From: Vibrio sp. ES.051
GTDB taxonomy: Bacteria; Pseudomonadota; Gammaproteobacteria; Enterobacterales; Vibrionaceae
Length of the DNA: 64,000 nucleotides
Direction: 5' to 3'
Assembly (NCBI RefSeq): GCF_002563795.1
Contig: NZ_PDJL01000006.1
Span: forward strand, 372,001 to 436,000
The notes under the pieces are model-generated. The model was not told the DNA's origin and ran no database searches. It saw only the letters and a program-made list of their open reading frames with translations. Shown in pieces: positions 36,455 through 44,895 of this stretch; position 1 is the first letter of the stretch, and each line of letters begins with the position of its first letter. The translations under genes and the position numbers were made by a program.

Positions 36455-37096
36455 TTAAATACCGTATTCCGCGCGGTACGCTTTCACCGCTTCTAAATGT
36501 TCGGCTGAGTCGCCTTTTTCTGCTAGGTAAGTAACAAGATCGCCCAAGCTCACGATAGAAATCACGGCACAACCAAAATCACGTTCGACTTCCTGAATCG
36601 CAGACAGCTCACCTTTGCCTTTCTCTTCACGGTCGATAGCGACCAGCACGCCCGCTAAGTCTGCACCACTTGCTTGAATAATTTCCATCGACTCACGAAT
36701 TGCCGTACCCGCCGTGATCACATCATCCACCAGCATGATACGCCCTTCTAATGCAGAGCCAACAAGGTTACCGCCTTCACCATGGTTTTTCGCTTCTTTA
36801 CGATTAAAGCAGTAAGGCGTGTCGAGGTCGTGGTGATCAGCCAGCGCTACCGCGGTGGTTGTCGCAATCGGGATACCTTTGTACGCTGGGCCAAACAGCA
36901 CATCAAATTCGATGCCAGAGTCAGCCAGTGCCGCAGCGTAAAAACGACCAAGACGCGCAAGATCTCGGCCAGTATTGAAAAGACCAGCGTTAAAGAAGTA
37001 AGGGCTTTTTCGGCCTGATTTCAAAGTAAACTCACCAAACTTAAGAACCTCTTTCTCAAGTGCAAACTCAATAAATTCACGCTGGTATGCTTTCAT
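36455..37096 (-). CDS. pyrE: Orotate phosphoribosyltransferase
   Basis: 213 residues. PRPP-binding motif IMLVDDVITAGTAI near 118-131 and the family start MKAYQREFIEFALEKEVLKFGEF. Fifth step of UMP synthesis. It lies downstream of rph on the same strand, separated by a terminator hairpin, the classic rph-pyrE attenuator arrangement in which low UTP allows read-through. Confidence 0.97.
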   Translation of the reverse strand: MKAYQREFIEFALEKEVLKFGEFTLKSGRKSPYFFNAGLFNTGRDLARLGRFYAAALADSGIEFDVLFGPAYKGIPIATTTAVALADHHDLDTPYCFNRKEAKNHGEGGNLVGSALEGRIMLVDDVITAGTAIRESMEIIQASGADLAGVLVAIDREEKGKGELSAIQEVERDFGCAVISIVSLGDLVTYLAEKGDSAEHLEAVKAYRAEYGI

Positions 37097-37133
37097 GGAT
37101 TTCTCTCAATTGTCAGTGTGTGGGTATTCATCT

Positions 37134-37162
37134 CTAGGTCCTAGGCCTAGGCCTAGGCCTAG
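37134..37162. repeat. CTAGG-rich tandem repeat in the rph-pyrE spacer
   Basis: CTAGGTCCTAGG followed by further GCCTAG units (period 6, about four copies). CTAG is usually rare in enterobacterial-type genomes, so a run of five CTAG sites in 29 bp is conspicuous. Each unit is palindromic, so it can fold in either strand. Confidence 0.85.
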
Positions 37163-37170
37163 TAACATGC

Positions 37171-37202
37171 AAAAAAATAGCTTCCTTTATGAGGAAGCTA
37201 TT
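37171..37202 (-). terminator. rph-pyrE intercistronic terminator/attenuator
   Basis: Stem AATAGCTTCC/GGAAGCTATT with a 7-nt loop and, on the minus strand, a seven-base T-run, 7 bp after the rph stop. In E. coli the same position carries the UTP-sensing pyrE attenuator, in which the translated upstream gene brings the ribosome close to polymerase. Confidence 0.88.
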
Positions 37203-37209
37203 GAAGTCA

Positions 37210-37926
37210 TTATTTTTCTAACGCCGCCTTCTGCGCCGAGACAATGTCGGTAATACCGATTTTCGCTGATTCTAGCAATGCCATTAGCTGCTCATGACTG
37301 AACGGTTCACCTTCTGCAGTGCCTTGGATCTCAATCATCTTACCTTCTTCGGTCATCACCACATTCATGTCAGTATCCGCCGCTGAATCTTCAACGTATT
37401 CAAGATCACATAACACGTCATCACCTAACAAACCCACAGATACTGCCGCAACATGACCTTTCATCGGGTTCGCTTTTAATTTGCCGCGGTTGACAAGATG
37501 CTGAAACGCATCAGCCATTGCTACGCTTGCGCCACTAATTGATGCGGTGCGAGTGCCGCCATCCGCTTGGATCACGTCACAATCAACCGTGACCATGAAT
37601 TCTCCCATGGCTTTCAAGTCTACAACTGCACGCAGACTACGTGCGATAAGACGTTGGATTTCCATGGTACGTCCGCCTTGTTTGCCACTTGCAGCTTCAC
37701 GACGAGTACGCGAGTGTGTCGCGCGTGGCAACATACCGTACTCAGCAGTTACCCAGCCTTTACCTTGGCCTTTCAACCAACGTGGTACCGATTCTTCGAC
37801 GGTCGCATTACACAACACTTTGGTGTTACCGAACTCAACTAACACTGAGCCTTCAGCATAAGCGGTGTAGTTACGAGTAATTTTGATAGGGCGAACTTGG
37901 TCCGCCTTGCGATCGTTTGGACGCAT
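37210..37926 (-). CDS. rph: Ribonuclease PH
   Basis: 238 residues, complete. It trims tRNA 3' ends phosphorolytically. MRPNDRKADQVRPIKI start, GGRTMEIQRLIARSLR near 86, DCDVIQADGGTRTASISGA near 116 (active-site loop). Unlike the frameshifted gene of E. coli K-12 it is intact. The ATG at 37926 is better spaced from AAGG than the one at 37932. It diverges from yicC. Confidence 0.97.
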   Translation of the reverse strand: MRPNDRKADQVRPIKITRNYTAYAEGSVLVEFGNTKVLCNATVEESVPRWLKGQGKGWVTAEYGMLPRATHSRTRREAASGKQGGRTMEIQRLIARSLRAVVDLKAMGEFMVTVDCDVIQADGGTRTASISGASVAMADAFQHLVNRGKLKANPMKGHVAAVSVGLLGDDVLCDLEYVEDSAADTDMNVVMTEEGKMIEIQGTAEGEPFSHEQLMALLESAKIGITDIVSAQKAALEK

Positions 37927-38108
37927 GGGCATCTACCTTAAATATGAGGAGAAGACGATTTGGTGGGCGAAGATTATAACGGAATCCATTCCTGATTCAT
38001 AGGTTACGCCCCCAACACAGCGCAAACATTCAACACACTTCGCGCACCTAACGACGCTCCGTGATACACTCTTTAAGTAATTTTCAAAAATGAAGACAGG
38101 AAAATTCG

Positions 38109-38975
38109 ATGATTTACAGTATGACTGCGTATGCGCGCAAAGAAGTAAAAGGCGATTGGGGCTCCGCTGTATGGGAAATCCGTAGCGTAAACCAGCGCTA
38201 CCTAGAAACTTACTTCCGCATGCCAGAACAGTTTCGAGCTTTAGAGCCGGTTCTACGTGAGCGTTTTCGTAAGCGTCTTGCGCGCGGCAAAGTAGAATGT
38301 AATCTGCGTTTTGAAGCCAATCCCGCCGCTAAAGGCGAGCTTAGTATTAACGAAACACTGGCCAGCCAAGTCATTAAGGCAGCAGAGCAAGTGATGCACA
38401 TGACTGGCGAACGAAGCCGCATCAATCCATTTCAATTAATGCAATGGCCGGGCGTAATGGAAACGCCAGAGCAAGACATGGACACCGTGAATAAAGCCCT
38501 GTTAGAAGCGTTTAACGAAACGATGGATGACTTTATTGACGCGCGCGCGCGTGAAGGCGACAACATGAAAGCGTTGATCGAACAGCGTCTGGCAGCGATC
38601 ACTGCAGAGGTGGTTAAAGTTCGTGCGCGTATGCCAGAAATCCTAGAATGGCAACGTGAACGCCTGTTTTCTAAATTCGAAGATGCGAAAGCTGAATTAG
38701 ACCCATCTCGTGTAGAGCAAGAGCTGATTCTGTTGGCACAAAAATCGGATGTGGCAGAAGAATTGGACCGCTTAGAGTCTCACGTGAAAGAAACCACGAA
38801 CATCCTGAAGAAAGGTGGCGCTGTTGGTCGTCGTCTCGACTTTATGATGCAAGAGTTCAACCGCGAATCGAACACACTGGCTTCAAAGTCGATCAGCACC
38901 GACATCACCGCGTCTGGCGTAGAACTCAAAGTACTTATCGAACAGATGCGAGAACAGATCCAGAATATAGAATAA
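38109..38975 (+). CDS. yicC: YicC family endoribonuclease, 3' end rebuilt by an island
   Basis: 288 residues, complete. YicC_N domain from MIYSMTAYARKEVKGDWG and a C-terminal DUF1732 domain with EELDRLESHVKE and LDFMMQEFNRESNT near 215-265. YicC proteins are RNA-processing/decay endoribonucleases. The last codons ATC CAG AAT ATA GAA TAA are supplied by the inserted element; the host version, ATC CAG AAT ATT GAA TGA, remains at 49941-49958. The protein is unchanged (IQNIE). Confidence 0.95.
   Translation: MIYSMTAYARKEVKGDWGSAVWEIRSVNQRYLETYFRMPEQFRALEPVLRERFRKRLARGKVECNLRFEANPAAKGELSINETLASQVIKAAEQVMHMTGERSRINPFQLMQWPGVMETPEQDMDTVNKALLEAFNETMDDFIDARAREGDNMKALIEQRLAAITAEVVKVRARMPEILEWQRERLFSKFEDAKAELDPSRVEQELILLAQKSDVAEELDRLESHVKETTNILKKGGAVGRRLDFMMQEFNRESNTLASKSISTDITASGVELKVLIEQMREQIQNIE
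38955..38973 (+). repeat. attL: left island attachment core
   Basis: cagatccagaatatagaat; identical to 49938-49956 except for one base (a versus t at the 15th position, a synonymous Ile codon change). It covers the final yicC codons. Confidence 0.88.
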
Positions 38976-39013
38976 GGTTTCTACCAGTTTCTTACTGTTT
39001 ACATAAACAACCT

Positions 39014-39040
39014 AAGCCCGTGACTTTCATGGGCTTTTTT
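39014..39040 (+). terminator. Island-borne terminator for yicC
   Basis: Stem AAGCCCGTGA/TCATGGGCTT (one G-U pair) with a 3-nt loop and T-run, 38 bp after the yicC stop. It replaces the native terminator, which was displaced to 49985. Confidence 0.88.
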
Positions 39041-39092
39041 GTTTTAATCGTTTCAGCTTGTTTCACATTACTCCCTCTAGTTACGTGCCAAA

Positions 39093-39155
39093 TGATGACA
39101 CAGATGATGACACAAACGGCTGTGTCATCATTTTAGAACAGAGAAGTGATGACCC
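39093..39155. repeat. Left integrase arm-type sites (TGATGACACA)
   Basis: TGATGACACA at 39093 and 39105 (direct, 12 bp apart), its inverse TGTGTCATCA at 39121-39130, and a degenerate TGATGACCC at 39147. The same decamer occurs at the right end (49845, and GTATGACACA at 49857). Position between the attachment core and the integrase gene fits arm-type integrase binding sites; the segment 39089-39104 is an exact 16-bp repeat of 49841-49856. Confidence 0.75.
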
Positions 39156-39194
39156 GAAAATTCACTAACAACGCACTTTAAAAAGCGATAAACG

Positions 39195-40550
39195 ATGAAC
39201 AATAAACAGCTAGATGCATTAATAAGAAAAGGTGAGAACACCATGCTTAGCATTGGGGATGGGCTCTACTTTCGCATTGCCAGAAAGAACCCCTCTTGGG
39301 TGGTGAAATACATCATCGCAGGTAAGCGTTCACAAATTGCTCTCCCGCAGTCTTACCCTTCTTTATCAATCAGTGACGCAAAGCAGCAAGCTCTACAGAT
39401 CAAACAAAACATCAAACTCGGCATTGACCCTAAATCAGAAAGGAAGAAAACCGAATTCAAAGTCATCCATAATATAGATGGCCTGTTTGACGACTGGTAC
39501 CAAAGTTATGCGCTCAGGAACCTAAAGCACTCGGATATTCCCAAGAGTCATTACAACAACAAAATAAAGCAACACATCGGTGTAATGACCATCAAAGATG
39601 TTACGCCGCAGCACATCAGAAAAATTATTAACACCATTCTTGAGTCGGGTCATAACACCGTCGCCAATAAGGTGCTCGCTCTCTTAAAAACACTATTTAA
39701 CCATGCGATAAAGTTAGATCTGACCGCCTTCAACCCTGCTCAGGCTTTCACGCCTAAAGATGCTGGTGGCACAGAAGAGAGCCGTGAACGCAGTCTACGC
39801 GTCGATGAAATTAGTTATGCATTTCCAATAATGCGCGCGCAAAGCCCCTCCTTTACCAGAGATAACTATCTTGCCTGCTGCTTGCTGCTTTGTTTAGGTT
39901 GCCGAAAAGGAGAGCTCATCTCTGCAAAATGGGAAGAGTTTGACCTGTTGGGCAAAATATGGCGTCAACTTCCCAACAAACAGAGAAAAAACGTTGCGGT
40001 CAGGCCTGTCACTATTCCTATCCCCAATATCGCTATCCCATGGTTAGAAGAACTCAAGTACCGATCAGGTGGTTCTGCGTATGTCTTCCCTGCACGAAAG
40101 ACAAGCAAACGTGGATATATCTCTGACGATACGATCAATCATGCACTGCAAAAACTATTTGGCATAAACAAAACTAAAACCACCAAGGTCTACCCAAATG
40201 TAATGCCAAATATCGAGCACTTCACGCTACATGACTTGCGCAGAACATGCAGAAGCTTACTTTCTCAGCTTGGAGTTAATGAACAAGTCGCAGAACGCTG
40301 CTTAAACCACAAAGTAAAAGGCATCGTCGGCGTTTATGATCGATACCAGTACTTTGACGAACGAAGAGAAGCGTTAAATAAACTTGCTGACTTTCTCGCG
40401 CCCTACTTAGTGCCACAAGCAGCAGCGCAGAATAGCGCCAAAGCCGTTGGTGACAACGTTTCTAATCATATTGAACACCTTCAATTTGCAAAGGTGACAC
40501 CGATAACATCTTTTGCCGAGCAAGATCACAAATCTAAAGAAATAGGCTGA
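39195..40550 (+). CDS. int: Tyrosine integrase (P4/CP4-like, DUF4102 N-terminus)
   Basis: 451 residues. N-terminal arm-binding DUF4102-type domain (DGLYFRIAR, YPSLSISDAKQQA), core-binding SAM-like domain around 95-190, catalytic domain from 200. Catalytic residues: R237 (LGCRKGEL), H346 and R349 (LHDLRRT), H372 (LNHKV) and Y381 (VGVYDRY), all present. It lies 220 bp inside the left boundary and points into the element, as in most yicC- or tRNA-targeting islands. It should catalyse integration and, with an AlpA-type directionality factor, excision. Confidence 0.95.
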   Translation: MNNKQLDALIRKGENTMLSIGDGLYFRIARKNPSWVVKYIIAGKRSQIALPQSYPSLSISDAKQQALQIKQNIKLGIDPKSERKKTEFKVIHNIDGLFDDWYQSYALRNLKHSDIPKSHYNNKIKQHIGVMTIKDVTPQHIRKIINTILESGHNTVANKVLALLKTLFNHAIKLDLTAFNPAQAFTPKDAGGTEESRERSLRVDEISYAFPIMRAQSPSFTRDNYLACCLLLCLGCRKGELISAKWEEFDLLGKIWRQLPNKQRKNVAVRPVTIPIPNIAIPWLEELKYRSGGSAYVFPARKTSKRGYISDDTINHALQKLFGINKTKTTKVYPNVMPNIEHFTLHDLRRTCRSLLSQLGVNEQVAERCLNHKVKGIVGVYDRYQYFDERREALNKLADFLAPYLVPQAAAQNSAKAVGDNVSNHIEHLQFAKVTPITSFAEQDHKSKEIG

Positions 40551-40668
40551 ACAGCATCTCAGTAGCCCTTTAGGATGTGCTTGTTGGAACGAAGAGGAAT
40601 ACTCTGAAACGCCAACAATTCAGTTTCCCCACCAAACTGAAACGCTACTATCACGAAGGAGAAATCCC

Positions 40669-40884
40669 ATGGGTGCTAGTAGCAAAACAAACCTTGAGCT
40701 TGACCGTATTGTTCGAGAGGAAGAACGGAGAGCAATCACCGCCGTCTCGAGAACACAAGCTTGGCGTTTGGAAAAACGTGGACAGTTTCCACAGCGAGTA
40801 AAGCTGGGCGGTTCACACGCGGTAGGTTGGAGACTATCAGAGATAATGGCGTGGGTAGAAAGCCGAGGTGCAGGTCATGAGTAA
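40669..40884 (+). CDS. alpA: AlpA-family regulator/excisionase
   Basis: 71 residues. MerR-like winged HTH of the AlpA/phage transcriptional regulator type: VSRTQAWRLEKRGQFPQRVKLG with the closing VGWRLSEIMAWVESR. A perfect Shine-Dalgarno (aggag) precedes the ATG. In CP4-57, AlpA activates the integrase and promotes excision; here a similar recombination-directionality role is inferred. An overlapping frame at 40577-40801 is not a gene. The next HTH gene starts within its last codons. Confidence 0.88.
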   Translation: MGASSKTNLELDRIVREEERRAITAVSRTQAWRLEKRGQFPQRVKLGGSHAVGWRLSEIMAWVESRGAGHE

Positions 40885-41086
40885 TTATGATTTTGCTAAC
40901 GCGGTATCAAAAGACTCCCTAGCTTTAGTTAGAAAAAAGGAGTTGGCCCAAAGACTGAATGTCAGTGTGCGCACAATTCATCGTATGGTGGAACGCGGAG
41001 AGATTAAAAAGCCTTTGATATCCAAAAAAGGATACATTCGTGGTTGGCCAGAGAAAGATCTCTATAGCCTTTTTCTCAAAACGTAA
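40877..41086 (+). CDS. Second small helix-turn-helix regulator (AlpA/excisionase-like)
   Basis: 69 residues from MSNYDFANAVS. HTH_17/MerR-like segment: ALVRKKELAQRLNVSVRTIHRMVERGEIKKP, ending with the 'GYIRGWPEKDLYSLF' half typical of excisionase-type folds. It overlaps the AlpA gene by 8 bp, so the two are translated together. Two adjacent AlpA-like genes suggest that one regulates cargo or replication and the other excision; which is which cannot be told. A terminator follows. Confidence 0.8.
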   Translation: MSNYDFANAVSKDSLALVRKKELAQRLNVSVRTIHRMVERGEIKKPLISKKGYIRGWPEKDLYSLFLKT

Positions 41087-41099
41087 TTCAACCTACCAC

Positions 41100-41126
41100 T
41101 AAGGGCCTTCGGGCCCTTATTTTTTA
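41100..41126 (+). terminator. Terminator after the AlpA-like pair
   Basis: Stem TAAGGGCC/GGCCCTTA with a TTCG tetraloop followed by a T-run. Confidence 0.92.
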
Positions 41127-41262
41127 CTCGAGGTGTCCCAATATGTCCTGATTTGACTCCAGATGGCAATAACTACTCAGCGAAAAAAGCTACCCCATTC
41201 CTGTCCAGATCTAAGGGCAGCACTCAAACGTAACAAGGTTATTAATATAGTTATAAATCTCT

Positions 41263-41880
41263 ATGGCAGATAAAGAAATTACCATGCACCCAAGGTATCG
41301 AAATGTTGCCTACTACGAATACAAAGGAATGCAACAACCCATATTCTGTTATCAAAGTGGCATTGACTTAAAAGCTCTCGCCAGAGCCTATGACCAGCTA
41401 GACAATCTTTTCACTTATCATTCACGTGTTACTGTTGCTCTGATCCAGTTTAACCAGACGACTCAACTGCCACACAATAAACACCTCTCCAAGTTTATCT
41501 ATAAACTCAAGACGCTCTGCGTAGAGCACTATAACATTAAAGGAGAGCGTTTTGGGTATGCGTGGGCACGTGAAGGAGGTAAAAACGGCAACAATCAGCA
41601 TTATCACATTGCCATTATGATTGATGGTTCCGTTTGCAATAACGCCTATCAAATAACTCAACTAGCCAAAAAAGCATGTCAGGCCATCAATCCTAAATAC
41701 TCCATATACGCCCCCAAAAGGAATGAGTTTAAGCTTCATCGCACAGGAGACGAACACAGGCTAAGAACCGCGCGTATGAGGGCAAGCTATGCGTACAAAT
41801 ACGCAACCAAAGAACATACCCCAAAAGGAGTGAGAAAGTTCGGTACGAGCAGCATTAAACCTAAGTTCACTGATCGTTAA
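41263..41880 (+). CDS. Inovirus Gp2/YagK-YfjJ family protein with HUH motif
   Basis: 205 residues. AREGGKNGN, then QHYHIAIMIDG (residues 103-122), is the family core and contains an H-Tyr-H (HUH) metal site at 113-115. Tyrosines at 176, 178 and 180 (ASYAYKYATKE) are candidates for the nicking residue, and KGVRKFGTSS closes the domain. Gp2-like proteins initiate rolling-circle replication in filamentous phages; YfjJ/YagK homologues occur on P4-type islands. A replication or nicking role for the excised island is inferred. A 309-bp non-coding stretch with repeats follows immediately. Confidence 0.8.
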   Translation: MADKEITMHPRYRNVAYYEYKGMQQPIFCYQSGIDLKALARAYDQLDNLFTYHSRVTVALIQFNQTTQLPHNKHLSKFIYKLKTLCVEHYNIKGERFGYAWAREGGKNGNNQHYHIAIMIDGSVCNNAYQITQLAKKACQAINPKYSIYAPKRNEFKLHRTGDEHRLRTARMRASYAYKYATKEHTPKGVRKFGTSSIKPKFTDR

Positions 41881-42189
41881 ATTGTTCCCTTTTTTGATCT
41901 TTTTGACCGAAAAATCGCAAATATCAGAGCCAAAAGACGCGCATAAAAAAGTAAAAACCCAATAGAACAACTGGTCTCACACCAAGGTGGAAAACACACA
42001 TCCGGCGAGATTAAAAATAAACAGGAACAAAACAGGAGAACAAAATCCGGATCACACGTCATGATTTGTTCCTTTTTTAAATCGAAATGTGAGCTTCTCC
42101 ACTTAAAAAATGCAAGTGGTCATTTCCCCGCTTCGAGCATAAACCAATTCTGATACACTACTGCACATCGTTTTCATTGAAGTATCACC
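41881..42189. other. Repeat-rich non-coding stretch, possible origin and hsd promoter region
   Basis: No gene. It contains a direct repeat TTGTTCC(C)TTTTTT at about 41882 and 42066, the inverse GGAACAAA at 42024-42031 (8-bp inverted repeat with 42065-42072), tandem ACAGGA(G)AACAAA at 42021 and 42032, and the palindrome ATCCGGAT at 42045-42052. Location just after the HUH gene suits a nicking/replication origin, and the last 100 bp should also hold the hsdM promoter. Functional assignment is speculative. Confidence 0.45.
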
Positions 42190-43761
42190 ATGGTCGAACA
42201 ACATCAACAAGCATTAAAAAAACAACTTTGGAACATCGCCAACACGCTGCGCGGCAACATGGCCGCCGACGATTTCCGTGATTACATCTTAGGGCTGATT
42301 TTCTACAAGTACCTCTCAGACCACCTTTACCAGTACGCCAATGCCCTGCTGTCTGAAGATGGCATGACCTTTACCGATATTGATGAAAAGAGCGACGAAG
42401 GCAAAGAAATTTTAGACGCCATTCGTGAAGAGGCGATCGACAAGCTCGGCTACTTTTTCGCCCCGTCGGAGCTGTTCCATGTGATCGCCAAAGCAGGCGA
42501 AAACGGCGAGTTTATTCTCGATGATGTACGCGATGTACTCAACGATATCGAGCAAAGCACCATGGGGGCAGACAGTGCCGACGATTTCAACGGCCTGTTT
42601 GATGAACTCGATCTGCAATCCAACAAGCTAGGCAAAACCCCTGATGCGCGTAACAAGCTGATTGCGCAAGTGTTGGTCCACCTCGACAACATTGATTTCC
42701 ACCTAAAAGACAGTGAAATAGACATTCTAGGTGATGCCTATGAATTCCTGATTGGCATGTTCGCCAGTGGTGCAGGTAAAAAAGCCGGCGAATTCTACAC
42801 CCCACAAATGGTCTCGAAGCTGTTGGCGAAATTGGTCACACTTAATAACCCTGTGATCAAATCCGTCTACGACCCAACTTGTGGCTCAGGCTCTTTGCTG
42901 CTGCGCGTGGCGAAAGAGGCGCAAAACCAAGACATTAAATACTACGGCCAAGAGCGCAACCCGAGCACGTATAACTTGGCACGCATGAACATGATCATGC
43001 ATGGCGTGCATTACAAACGTTTCGATATTCAAAACGACGATACGTTAGAAACGCCAATGCATTTTGATGATCGCTTTGATGCCGTGGTCGCCAACCCGCC
43101 CTTCTCGGCGCAATGGTCCGCTAACCCGCTGCACCTCAACAATGACCGCTTTGCCGATTACGGTAAACTCGCGCCCAAATCCAAGGCCGATTTTGCCTTT
43201 GTGCAACACATGATCCACCAGCTCAATGACACCGGCACCATGGCGGTGGTTCTACCACACGGGGTGTTATTCCGTGGTGCGGCTGAAGGGCACATTCGTC
43301 AGCACCTACTCAAAGAGAAAAACTACCTTGATATGGTGGTCGGCCTGCCTGCTAATATCTTCTTTGGTACTTCTATCCCGACCTGCGTATTGGTATTTAA
43401 AAAGCATCGCAAAGCCGATGACAACGTCCTATTTATTGATGCCAGCCAGCATTTTGAGAAAGGCACCAATAACAACTACATGCGAGAGGAAGACTTACAG
43501 CGCATTCTCGATGCCGTGGCTAAACGTGAAAACATCGACAAATTTGCCTTTGTTGCGACCCAAGCCGACCTTGCCGAGAATGACTACAACCTCAATATTC
43601 CGCGTTATGTCGATACCTTTGAAGAAGAAGCGCCCGTTGATTTGTCTGCCGTCGCGAAACAGCTGGTGGAGAATGATAACGCGATGCTAGAAACCGATAA
43701 GACCATTGCGGAGTTCTGTGAAGAGTTGGGGATTGATGCACCGTTTGAGGTGAGAGGATGA
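42190..43761 (+). CDS. hsdM: Type I restriction-modification methyltransferase subunit
   Basis: 523 residues, close to type IC HsdM (EcoR124I, 520). N-terminal HsdM_N helical domain, then the N6-adenine methylase domain: AGEFYTPQMVS near 199, DPTCGSGSLL motif I at 228-237 and VVANPPFSA (NPPF at 302-305). It methylates adenine in the HsdS-specified sequence and forms M2S and R2M2S complexes. First gene of the cargo operon; overlaps hsdS by 4 bp. Confidence 0.96.
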   Translation: MVEQHQQALKKQLWNIANTLRGNMAADDFRDYILGLIFYKYLSDHLYQYANALLSEDGMTFTDIDEKSDEGKEILDAIREEAIDKLGYFFAPSELFHVIAKAGENGEFILDDVRDVLNDIEQSTMGADSADDFNGLFDELDLQSNKLGKTPDARNKLIAQVLVHLDNIDFHLKDSEIDILGDAYEFLIGMFASGAGKKAGEFYTPQMVSKLLAKLVTLNNPVIKSVYDPTCGSGSLLLRVAKEAQNQDIKYYGQERNPSTYNLARMNMIMHGVHYKRFDIQNDDTLETPMHFDDRFDAVVANPPFSAQWSANPLHLNNDRFADYGKLAPKSKADFAFVQHMIHQLNDTGTMAVVLPHGVLFRGAAEGHIRQHLLKEKNYLDMVVGLPANIFFGTSIPTCVLVFKKHRKADDNVLFIDASQHFEKGTNNNYMREEDLQRILDAVAKRENIDKFAFVATQADLAENDYNLNIPRYVDTFEEEAPVDLSAVAKQLVENDNAMLETDKTIAEFCEELGIDAPFEVRG

Positions 43762-44888
43762 GGAAAAATACTAAGCCTCAGTTGCGCTTCCCTATATATG
43801 ATTCAAACTGGGCAATAAGAAAGATAAAAGATGTCGCTCCCTTGCAAAGAGGATTTGACCTACCCACAACCAACGTAATAGAAGGTAAATACCCCGTCGT
43901 TTATTCAAATGGGATAGGTCGATACCATAACGAGTTCAAGGCTAAAGCTCCCGGCATTGTTACAGGTCGCTCAGGAACTATTGGTGCGCTAACTTATGTC
44001 GAGAAGGACTATTGGCCTCACAACACCTCCTTGTGGGTCACAGATTTTATAGACTGTACTCCAAAGTTTGTATTTTACTTGTACCAAAAAATTGGCCTTA
44101 AGCGGTTTGCAACTGGTTCTGGAGTTCCTACGCTAAATCGAAATGATGTACATGACTTTCGTACCCATATACCCGAACTTAACGAACAAAAAAAAATCGC
44201 TGACTTCCTTACCTCAGTCGACAGCAAAATCAGTCAATTGACCGAAAAACACCGCCTACTTAAAGAGTACAAGAAAGGCGTGGTGCAGCAGGTTTTTAGC
44301 CAGCAGATCCGCTTTAAGGATGAGAATGGAAAGGCGTTTCCTGAGTGGGAAGAGAAGCGTCTTTCGGAAATGTTAGTTGAATATAAAGCGAAATCCACTG
44401 TAGAGAATGAACATGATGTTCTAACCTCATCGCGTAATGGGTTAATTAAGCAGTCTGATTACTATGGGGAGGGTCGTATAACTGATAGGTCTAACGTTGG
44501 GTTTCATATTATCCCAGCGGATTATATAACCTTTAGGTCCCGTAGTGATGACAGGCTTTTCTTTTTTAATAGAAACACTACAGGCTGCACTGGAATAATA
44601 AGCCACTATTATCCTGTGTTTAGGATGAAAAATAATCAGAACCATTTTTTCATCGAGTTAACGCGATATCACTCTAGCTCATTTGGTAAATACGCTGTAG
44701 GCACATCACAAGTAGTTTTATCTTATAAGGCTTTGTGCAGCATGAAGTTTTCATTTCCCACTACTGATGAACAACAAAAAATCGCTCAGTTCCTGCAATC
44801 CATCGACCACAAAATCGATGCGGTAGCAGAACAAATCGAACACACCAAGCAGTTCAAAAAAGGCTTACTGCAACAGATGTTTGTGTGA
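43758..44888 (+). CDS. hsdS: Type I restriction-modification specificity subunit
   Basis: 376 residues. Two target-recognition domains (about 15-140 and 200-330), each followed by a conserved coiled spacer: IADFLTSVDSKISQLTEKHR (near 147) and IAQFLQSIDHKIDAVAEQIE (near 345). The two spacer ends share KKGVVQQVF and KKGLLQQMF, the internal repeat typical of HsdS. Target sequence cannot be deduced. The TRD regions are more AT-rich than the spacers and hsdM, as expected for exchanged TRDs. No slippage tracts or inverted partial hsdS copies were seen. Confidence 0.94.
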   Translation: MRKNTKPQLRFPIYDSNWAIRKIKDVAPLQRGFDLPTTNVIEGKYPVVYSNGIGRYHNEFKAKAPGIVTGRSGTIGALTYVEKDYWPHNTSLWVTDFIDCTPKFVFYLYQKIGLKRFATGSGVPTLNRNDVHDFRTHIPELNEQKKIADFLTSVDSKISQLTEKHRLLKEYKKGVVQQVFSQQIRFKDENGKAFPEWEEKRLSEMLVEYKAKSTVENEHDVLTSSRNGLIKQSDYYGEGRITDRSNVGFHIIPADYITFRSRSDDRLFFFNRNTTGCTGIISHYYPVFRMKNNQNHFFIELTRYHSSSFGKYAVGTSQVVLSYKALCSMKFSFPTTDEQQKIAQFLQSIDHKIDAVAEQIEHTKQFKKGLLQQMFV

Positions 44889-44895
44889 GTAAATC

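Noticed and set aside
39089..39104. The exact 16-bp repeat caaatgatgacacaga (also at 49841) as the island attachment core
   Set aside because: It is internal to the better repeat that restores the yicC reading frame at both ends, and it belongs to a tandem TGATGACACA array, so arm sites explain it better.
40577..40801. A 74-codon frame between the integrase and AlpA genes
   Set aside because: It overlaps the clear AlpA-like gene in another frame, has no family-like features and no Shine-Dalgarno; the AlpA frame starts with a perfect one.
41881..42062. A minus-strand 61-codon frame downstream of the HUH gene as a toxin
   Set aside because: It spans the repeat region, lacks a ribosome-binding site and has no conserved-looking core.
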